The notes under the pieces: generated by a model
The model's database searches: none
Told to the model about the DNA's origin: nothing
The model's input: only the letters and a program-made list of their open reading frames with translations
NCBI GenBank assembly: GCA_016841565.1
Contig: JAENYX010000031.1
Span: 1-35,717, forward strand
DNA: 35,717 nucleotides
From: Clostridium thermobutyricum
Lineage (GTDB): Bacteria; Bacillota; Clostridia; Ch29
Reading direction: 5' to 3'
Shown: in pieces, positions 30,530 through 35,717 of the stretch
Position numbering within the stretch: the stretch's first letter is position 1
Layout: every line of letters begins with the position of its first letter
Translations under genes and position numbers: made by a program

Positions 30530-30703
30530 ATGCACGGGAGAGTTGACAAGAGAAATGAACACCTGCCAGGCGTGAAATGTGTTGTTGACAGCTGTCAATA
30601 CCATGAGCAGGGCGATTTTTGCAACGCTGCCAATATTGAGATTCAGCCGCGGGATGCAAAGGATACGGAAGAAACCGACTGCGCAACCTTTATCCACAAA
30701 TAG
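30530..30703 (+). CDS. DUF1540 cysteine-rich small protein
   Basis: 57 residues, ATG 30530 after AAAAGGAGG. It reads LPGVKCVVDSCQYHEQGDFCNAANIEI ... ETDCATF, with four conserved Cys (17, 22, 31, 51) in the V-x-C-x4-C-x-Y ... C-x-A ... E-T-D-C-x-T-F order of DUF1540. The family is small, probably metal-binding, common in Clostridia and of unknown function; some members are sporulation-associated. It is encoded alone. Confidence 0.85.
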   Translation: MHGRVDKRNEHLPGVKCVVDSCQYHEQGDFCNAANIEIQPRDAKDTEETDCATFIHK

Positions 30704-30755
30704 TATTATTCTACTACCCGAAATCCGGCACAACCATTCGCAAACGGATTTATTG

Positions 30756-30783
30756 AAGGGGCCGGGATAACTCCGGGCCCCTT
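30756..30783 (+). terminator. Hairpin after the DUF1540 gene
   Basis: AAGGGGCC (30756-30763) pairs with GGCCCCTT (30776-30783). A second palindrome CATAAAA/TTTTATG (30790-30806) follows. There is no long U-run, so the efficiency is uncertain. Confidence 0.5.
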
Positions 30784-30842
30784 ATGCTACATAAAATCAT
30801 TTTATGACACCCTATTACAATCGGGATTCATGAAAAAGCAGC

Positions 30843-33203
30843 CTATAACACGGCTGGGTCATTACAGCTTTTGATAATAGGAAGAGATATAAACTGCTCC
30901 ACCAGACAGGGGTCAAACTGTGTCCCGGCGCACCTTTTCAATTCCTGCACAGCCTCCCGGCAGGATAAAGCTCTGCGGTAAGGCCTGTCATTGGTCATAG
31001 CATCATAACAGTCGGCTATTGCAAGAATCCGACATTCCAAAGGTATACTTTCGCCTTTTATCCTCAAAGGATATCCATTTCCGTTCCACCACTCATGATG
31101 CTTTAGTATCCAGTCGGCTATGGGGGTTAACTCAGGGGAAGCTTTTGCAATGCTGTAGCCTATTTCCGAATGCATCCTCATCTTGCGTTTCTCTTCATGG
31201 GTAAGAGGGCCTTCTTTTAATAAAATGCTGTCGGATATACCAATTTTCCCAATATCGTGAAACCTGGCAAAAAGCCGAAGATCTGCAAGCCTGTCCCTTT
31301 TGTTATCCACCGTCTGGGCCAGACATATCACCAGATTCTGCAGGCGCTCGGTATGCCCCTCGGTTATAAAGTCCCTGGCTCCCAGGGCCTTGGTCAAAGT
31401 CTGTACAACCGCACTTCTGGAGCTTTTTACATGATGCAGCTTTTCCCTGTACATTTTGTTATCGGCTTCTATGTACAAACCTCTCATGCTTTTTGTCATA
31501 TCGCTTCTTACGGCATAGCTGACCGACATATGCAGACCGGGGGTTGCTTTATTATAGTTATATACCGATACAGCCTCAGCCAGTTTGTGAAAGTAATCCT
31601 CTGCATCCTCTTCTTTGGTATGGGGCATCAAAACGGCGAATTCATCCCCTCCCACCCTTGCTATTATATCCTCCGGTCGAAAGACTCTCCTTAAAATATC
31701 TGCGGTTGCCATAAGAAGTTCGTCCCCTCCGCTGTGTCCCAGTGAATCATTTACAGCCTTCAGACCGTCAAAATCGCACATGACAATGGCTGCAGGATGG
31801 TGGCTTTCCTCTTCAAAACACCGCATTTTTTCTTCAAAAAAGGCACGGTTAAACAGCCCGGTCAGAGAATCGTGAAATCCCAGGTATGTCAGTTTCTCCT
31901 CTGCAGTTTTCCTTTCGGTAATATCCTGAACCGAGAATATACTCTTTGAATTGCCGGGCAGAAAGGATATGTTTATTATAGCATGTATCCTATTACGGAA
32001 TCTGTCATTAAACCAGGTCTCCATACTTCCCGGGGCTAATCCTCCCGCATTCTTCCTCAGTTCATAATGCTCCACAATCTTATCAATCTCGGTTTGGCAG
32101 AACAAATCGGTCACTTTCCTGATGCCTTCCAATTGATATCTGGGGAACCCTGTCAGCCTTTCAAACTCAGTACTTACCAGAGATATGGTCATATCCTCAT
32201 CGCAGAGTATGGTTGCCGTCCCTGTGCTTTCAAAGATGGTCCTGTATCTGTCCTCGGATTCCCGCAGCACCTGTTCAGCCTTGCGCCGTTCAAAGGCATT
32301 ACCAATTATCTCTGCAAAAAGGCGGAGAATTGAAATGTCATCCTTGTTCCAGCCGCCCGACTTGGAAAAGTTCTGAAAACCTATATATCCATACAACTCC
32401 CCATTGACATCAAAGGGCAGGGCGAGTATGGACTTAACCCCCTGGTCCTTCAGAGTTGCCTTCTCGGCCCGGGCATCCCCGGGCATGTTTTCTATATCCT
32501 CTACATATATTATCTCCCTGTTGTTTAGTTTCTTCATCCACCAGGGGAATTCTTCCACCTTGTATCTTATAAATTCACTCTCCCTGAAGCTGATACCATC
32601 GGCGCACCACTGATAGGTATTCATCATAACAGACATATTCTGCTGCAGACAGCAGAGGTAGACCCGGTCGGCCATGCTGATGCTTCCAATATCCGCAAGG
32701 GTTTCATTTACTGCACCGTTAAAATTGTGTATACCGATAAACCTGGCCGAAGTATCCTTAACCACTCTCTCTATTTCCAGTCTTTTATTCAGGTCCTCCT
32801 GAGCCTTTTTGTTATTTGTTACATCGGCGGCATACTCAAATACTACCTTCCGCCCGTCCGGCCACTTCATCATTTTGCCTGTAATAGAAAAACTCCTCTC
32901 TAAATAGGAGTTATATACCTCCCGGTGCCAGGGTTTATCCATGTCCTTATTAATACAGCAGCTTATGCACCGGGTGCAAGGCTCATCATTTCCATGCAAC
33001 TCCTTATAACATAAGCAACCCGTTACATCCCTCTTTGCCATATCCTTCAGTGCTTTATTGGCATACAGTATCTCATGGGTCTGAGGGTCCGCAACGCAAA
33101 CTGCCTCACTAACACAATCCATCAAGCTGTCCAGCAGTAGTTTAATGTCACGCTCTCCATTCAAACAAATATAGTTCTCAGGGGTGTTAACATCTCTCCT
33201 CAT
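30843..33203 (-). CDS. Multidomain c-di-GMP protein: PAS-GAF-PAS-GGDEF-HD-GYP
   Basis: 786 residues, cytoplasmic, with no membrane helix. PAS 1 at about 20-135 carries a Cys-rich insertion (TGCLCYKELHGNDEPCTRCISCC), as in PAS domains that may hold a metal or redox site. GAF covers about 150-310, PAS 2 about 318-435 and GGDEF about 445-595, with LTGLFNRAFFEE and an intact VGGDEFAVL. HD-GYP lies at about 600-770, with ARFHDIGKIGI and HHEWWNGNGYP. The intact motifs suggest both c-di-GMP synthesis and breakdown are possible, or that one domain is regulatory. Signals sensed by PAS/GAF are unknown. GGAG precedes ATG 33203. Confidence 0.9.
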   Translation of the reverse strand: MRRDVNTPENYICLNGERDIKLLLDSLMDCVSEAVCVADPQTHEILYANKALKDMAKRDVTGCLCYKELHGNDEPCTRCISCCINKDMDKPWHREVYNSYLERSFSITGKMMKWPDGRKVVFEYAADVTNNKKAQEDLNKRLEIERVVKDTSARFIGIHNFNGAVNETLADIGSISMADRVYLCCLQQNMSVMMNTYQWCADGISFRESEFIRYKVEEFPWWMKKLNNREIIYVEDIENMPGDARAEKATLKDQGVKSILALPFDVNGELYGYIGFQNFSKSGGWNKDDISILRLFAEIIGNAFERRKAEQVLRESEDRYRTIFESTGTATILCDEDMTISLVSTEFERLTGFPRYQLEGIRKVTDLFCQTEIDKIVEHYELRKNAGGLAPGSMETWFNDRFRNRIHAIINISFLPGNSKSIFSVQDITERKTAEEKLTYLGFHDSLTGLFNRAFFEEKMRCFEEESHHPAAIVMCDFDGLKAVNDSLGHSGGDELLMATADILRRVFRPEDIIARVGGDEFAVLMPHTKEEDAEDYFHKLAEAVSVYNYNKATPGLHMSVSYAVRSDMTKSMRGLYIEADNKMYREKLHHVKSSRSAVVQTLTKALGARDFITEGHTERLQNLVICLAQTVDNKRDRLADLRLFARFHDIGKIGISDSILLKEGPLTHEEKRKMRMHSEIGYSIAKASPELTPIADWILKHHEWWNGNGYPLRIKGESIPLECRILAIADCYDAMTNDRPYRRALSCREAVQELKRCAGTQFDPCLVEQFISLPIIKSCNDPAVL

Positions 33204-33284
33204 TTGCTGCTCCTCCGGTGTCCTATTGTCTGTCCTTCCGAGAATACCCGGATTCTAACAATACCTTCTGCTAATATATGGTGC

Positions 33285-33312
33285 TATATACGTATTTATT
33301 GGCTATTGTCAA
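33285..33312 (-). promoter_or_regulatory. Promoter of the GGDEF/HD-GYP gene
   Basis: TTGACA (33312-33307), 16 bp, TATATA (33290-33285) on the minus strand, about 80 nt before the start. Confidence 0.5.
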
Positions 33313-33360
33313 ATTATATCAAATATTGCTAATGACTTCAATAAAAGCTGCCATTTTTAT

Positions 33361-35196
33361 TTACCAGGACAGATTCAATCTATCGACAGTAGCCTCAAGA
33401 GGTATTCCGTTTTTGTCCCATCCCCTGGCAATATAGTACTCATCCAGCATAGGTTCCAAAGGAGGAAGGTTGCCTTTTGCACCCCCACGGGTTCTGGGCT
33501 GGCTTAATATTCTTTTGGGTATTGTATCGTCACTGCGGGTGATGCCGCATTTGGCGTTGTACATCCGTTTGAGGTTGAATATTCTCTCCCCTGCGGTCAT
33601 AAGCTCCTCAAATCCCATATCCCATCCCACCACATATTTCAGCCAATCCCGGATATGGGTTGTACGCAGCCCGCCGTACAGAGTAAACTTACATACCTTC
33701 AGCGAATCCATAAGACCCATCAGGTCCTGAGTATTCTTCTGAAACTCCCCCTGTTGGTCGGCTCTGAACCTATCCTTTGGCTGGGGTATACCTAACTCGG
33801 GCATGGTGGCTGTCTTCTCGAAGAAATAGCTTGCCCCCTGCAAATGGCAGGCCCCCCGGTTGGCGGTGGCATAACCGAGCGCAAGGCTGTTGAAAGCCCT
33901 GGGATCGTGGGCGGGAAATTCCAATCCCTTGGAATGTATTGCATAATCCCCGGCTGTTCCGCCTATCTGCCGTGCAGCCTCCCTTACGCCTCTGCCCAGC
34001 AGCTCTCCCAATCCTTCTTTTCTGCCTATCATGTGTATCATTTCAATCATGGCACGGTCGCTGCCCCAATCAAGCTCCAATCCGCCGGTATGCCCAACGT
34101 TAATAATCCCCCGCTCATATAGCTCCATGGCAAAGGCTATTACACTGCCGGCGGATATAGTATCAATTCCGTACCTGTTGCACAATTCCCCTCCATAGGC
34201 TATTGCCTCAAGATTGTCCACAAGGCACAATCCTCCCAGAGTGCCCAGGGTTTCGTATTCCGGCCCCGCCCCTTTCATGGCGTAGGGGCCTTCCCTGACC
34301 TCCACTTCTCTTCCGCAGCCAATAATGCAGCCTGAACAGAAATATCTCCCGGTATGGATTGTATCCTGCATACGCTGCCCGGATATATTCTCAATCTTAT
34401 CCCAAGTGGAACCTGCCCAGTTCTTAAGAGGGAAGTCTCCAATCTTTTCTGCCCCCACCGTGCCCACTGCCGTTCCCTGCTGTTTCATACCGACAGTCTT
34501 TTGGATTATGGTGGGAGATATTTCTTTGATACTGCGCTTTAAACCCCGGCTGTCGGCAACCGGAATTTCCATCCGCCCGCAAACCACCACAGCCTTAAGT
34601 CTCTTTGAGCCCATCACCGCTCCCAGCCCGGTTCTTCCTGCCGCTCTGGCATGACTCCCGTCATGCATTATGGATGCAAGCCTCACCTGCTTTTCCCCCG
34701 CCGGTCCTATACATGACACCGTGACCTTGTCTCCGTGAATACCCTTAAGCAATTGGTCGGTCTGATAGGTATCCCGTCCCCACAGGGACTGTCCGTCCAG
34801 TATCTCAGCACCGCCTTCCCGTACCATAATATATACAGGCTTTGCCGACCGGCCTTCTATCACTATTCCGTCATACCCGCACCTTTTAAGCCCGGTACCC
34901 CATGTGCCTCCGGCATCTCCTTCGCCGTATATACCTGTCAGGGGCGATTTTGCAATAATTTGATGCCTGCCCGAGGTGGGAACCGTGGTACCAGCAAAAG
35001 GCCCTGTCATAAATATCAGCGGGTTTTCAGGACCCAAAGGGTCGGTATCCCCGTCGGTCATATCGTACAGAAATCTTGCCCCTATGCCGCTGCCGCCTAT
35101 ATACTTCCTGTAAAGGTCCTGATTCGGTGATTGCTCCCGTACCGAACCATCATCCAAATTTATTCTTAAAACTTTTCCGCAGTAGCCGCCCATCAT
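33361..35196 (-). CDS. aor: Tungsten-type aldehyde:ferredoxin oxidoreductase
   Basis: 611 residues, full length for the AOR family. The N-terminus reads GGYCGKVLRINLDDGSVREQSP, followed by YIGGSGIGARFLYD, FMTGPFAGTTVPTSGRHQIIAKSPLTGIYGEGDAGGTWG, and TGLGAVMGSKRLKAVVV. The cluster motif CSGCIIGCGRE at about 286-293 plus a later Cys (VCKF, about 500) supply the [4Fe-4S] ligands. AORs oxidise aldehydes to acids, or run in reverse, with ferredoxin and a bis-pterin tungsten (or molybdenum) cofactor in the cytoplasm. The MoaD-like gene ends 64 bp upstream on the same strand, an operon seen in many Clostridia. AGGAGGAG precedes the start. Confidence 0.94.
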   Translation of the reverse strand: MMGGYCGKVLRINLDDGSVREQSPNQDLYRKYIGGSGIGARFLYDMTDGDTDPLGPENPLIFMTGPFAGTTVPTSGRHQIIAKSPLTGIYGEGDAGGTWGTGLKRCGYDGIVIEGRSAKPVYIMVREGGAEILDGQSLWGRDTYQTDQLLKGIHGDKVTVSCIGPAGEKQVRLASIMHDGSHARAAGRTGLGAVMGSKRLKAVVVCGRMEIPVADSRGLKRSIKEISPTIIQKTVGMKQQGTAVGTVGAEKIGDFPLKNWAGSTWDKIENISGQRMQDTIHTGRYFCSGCIIGCGREVEVREGPYAMKGAGPEYETLGTLGGLCLVDNLEAIAYGGELCNRYGIDTISAGSVIAFAMELYERGIINVGHTGGLELDWGSDRAMIEMIHMIGRKEGLGELLGRGVREAARQIGGTAGDYAIHSKGLEFPAHDPRAFNSLALGYATANRGACHLQGASYFFEKTATMPELGIPQPKDRFRADQQGEFQKNTQDLMGLMDSLKVCKFTLYGGLRTTHIRDWLKYVVGWDMGFEELMTAGERIFNLKRMYNAKCGITRSDDTIPKRILSQPRTRGGAKGNLPPLEPMLDEYYIARGWDKNGIPLEATVDRLNLSW

Positions 35197-35260
35197 AACA
35201 ATCTCTCCTCCTATTTAATCAGACATTAAGCGTCATAACAAAGAAACCCATCCCCTGCCG

Positions 35261-35527
35261 CTATCCTCCGATAAGCGGAGGTATAACCTCCATAATATCC
35301 TGGTTGCCGATGCTGTCTTCAAGGCGCAGGATTCTGCCGCCGCTGATACAGAGAAAATGTGCGGCATATTTTTCGGCTGTTGTTCCTTTAGAATTATTTC
35401 CAAACCAGGGAAAGGAATCCTCAAGAAGCTCCAGAAGCTGTATTAGCTTAACCGGCTGCTCCAGCTCTATTTCGTATTTGCTGCAGCCCAATTGTTCTGA
35501 ATATAACTTGCTGAACAGCACTACCAT
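35261..35527 (-). CDS. moaD: MoaD/ThiS-family sulfur carrier protein
   Basis: 88 residues with a ubiquitin-like pattern (VVLFSKLYSEQLGCSKYEIELEQPVKLIQLLELLEDSFPWFG ... IMEVIPPLIGG) and the C-terminal Gly-Gly that is adenylated and thiocarboxylated. It likely donates sulfur for the pterin cofactor of the adjacent AOR. GGAGG lies 9 nt before ATG 35527. It is the first gene of the AOR operon. Confidence 0.87.
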   Translation of the reverse strand: MVVLFSKLYSEQLGCSKYEIELEQPVKLIQLLELLEDSFPWFGNNSKGTTAEKYAAHFLCISGGRILRLEDSIGNQDIMEVIPPLIGG

Positions 35528-35591
35528 TTAAGCTGCCTCCTTTTTCAGATATTTTTATCATATCTTATTGACCGGCGTTTTATCAAGCCCG

Positions 35592-35615
35592 AAAAAAAAT
35601 GGGCCCCGAAGGGCC
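35592..35615 (-). terminator. Terminator with UUCG tetraloop
   Basis: Minus strand: GGCCC (35615-35611), loop TTCG, GGGCC (35606-35602), CA, then eight T (35599-35592). It separates the preceding minus-strand gene, of which only the tail is in the window, from the MoaD/AOR operon. Confidence 0.9.
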
Positions 35616-35662
35616 AAAAATAAGAAATTAATGTAGAGGGAACGTAAAATTTATTTCGCTAA

Positions 35663-35717
35663 TTATTTGGCTGCCTGTGCGGTTGCCTTATCTTCCTTTT
35701 TGCAGCCCTTGTACACA
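35663..35717 (-). CDS. C-terminal end of an unidentified gene (partial)
   Basis: Seventeen codons before TAA 35665-35663 read VYKGCKKEDKATAQAAK. The terminator downstream confirms a gene end. The family cannot be determined from so little sequence. Confidence 0.5.
   Translation of the reverse strand, partial: VYKGCKKEDKATAQAAK

Overview
The window looks like a chromosomal segment of an anaerobic, spore-forming, motile Clostridia-type Firmicute. The evidence is a Spo0E-like phosphatase, a YhcN/YlaJ sporulation lipoprotein, a DUF1540 protein, DUF5665, DUF2089 plus SHOCT-like proteins, strong AGGAGG ribosome binding sites with frequent TTG/GTG starts, a tungsten-type aldehyde:ferredoxin oxidoreductase with its own MoaD-like partner, a 2x[4Fe-4S] DUF362 protein and a chemoreceptor. 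There are no rRNA or tRNA genes, no CRISPR array and no intact insertion sequence. All family names come from reading the sequence; no database search was possible.

Layout. 1-0.6 kb: end of a toxin-antitoxin operon (RelE/ParE-like toxin cut by the window edge, AbrB/MazE-like antitoxin, palindrome inside its promoter). 0.8-1.9 kb: a small membrane protein and a SnoaL-like protein. 2-5.3 kb: a TetR regulator divergent from a two-gene ABC-2 type exporter, with back-to-back promoters. 5.4-6.6 kb: a structured leader before a small membrane protein, then a decayed HNH endonuclease remnant. 6.9-11.8 kb: an SH3-like lipoprotein, a small anchored protein, an intron-like scar, and a 961-residue secreted protein with about 14 Ycf48-like repeats, a copper-amine-oxidase-N type domain and a helical tail. 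12-14.4 kb: a DUF362 ferredoxin-like protein, a scrap of a second SH3 lipoprotein, and the AzlC-AzlD exporter ending in a strong terminator.

14.4-17.1 kb holds the most unusual gene: a chemoreceptor signalling domain without membrane segments, fused to a complete peptide/nickel-type solute-binding domain (SBP_bac_5) and preceded by a sigma-D-like promoter. 17.2-19.1 kb is a sporulation-flavoured block: a holin-4-like membrane protein behind a sigma-G-like promoter, Spo0E-like, DUF5665 and YhcN/YlaJ. 19.3-25.4 kb carries glycerate kinase with an EamA transporter, DUF2089/SHOCT, an Fsr-like MFS transporter and a CDF metal exporter, interspersed with three MITE-like elements of two families. One of these sits in the loop of a rho-independent terminator. 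25.6-30.7 kb: an unknown anchored protein, a MATE exporter, a CadC-CadA-type metal efflux operon with a visible operator, and DUF1540. 30.8-35.7 kb: a PAS-GAF-PAS-GGDEF-HD-GYP cyclic-di-GMP protein, the AOR/MoaD operon, a UUCG terminator and the tail of one more gene.

Recurring themes are export and detoxification (ABC, Azl, EamA, Fsr-like, CDF, MATE, P-type ATPase), signalling (chemoreceptor fusion, c-di-GMP, Spo0E) and late sporulation. Four genes end inside a hairpin that spans their own stop codon, which looks like a local habit of terminator placement.
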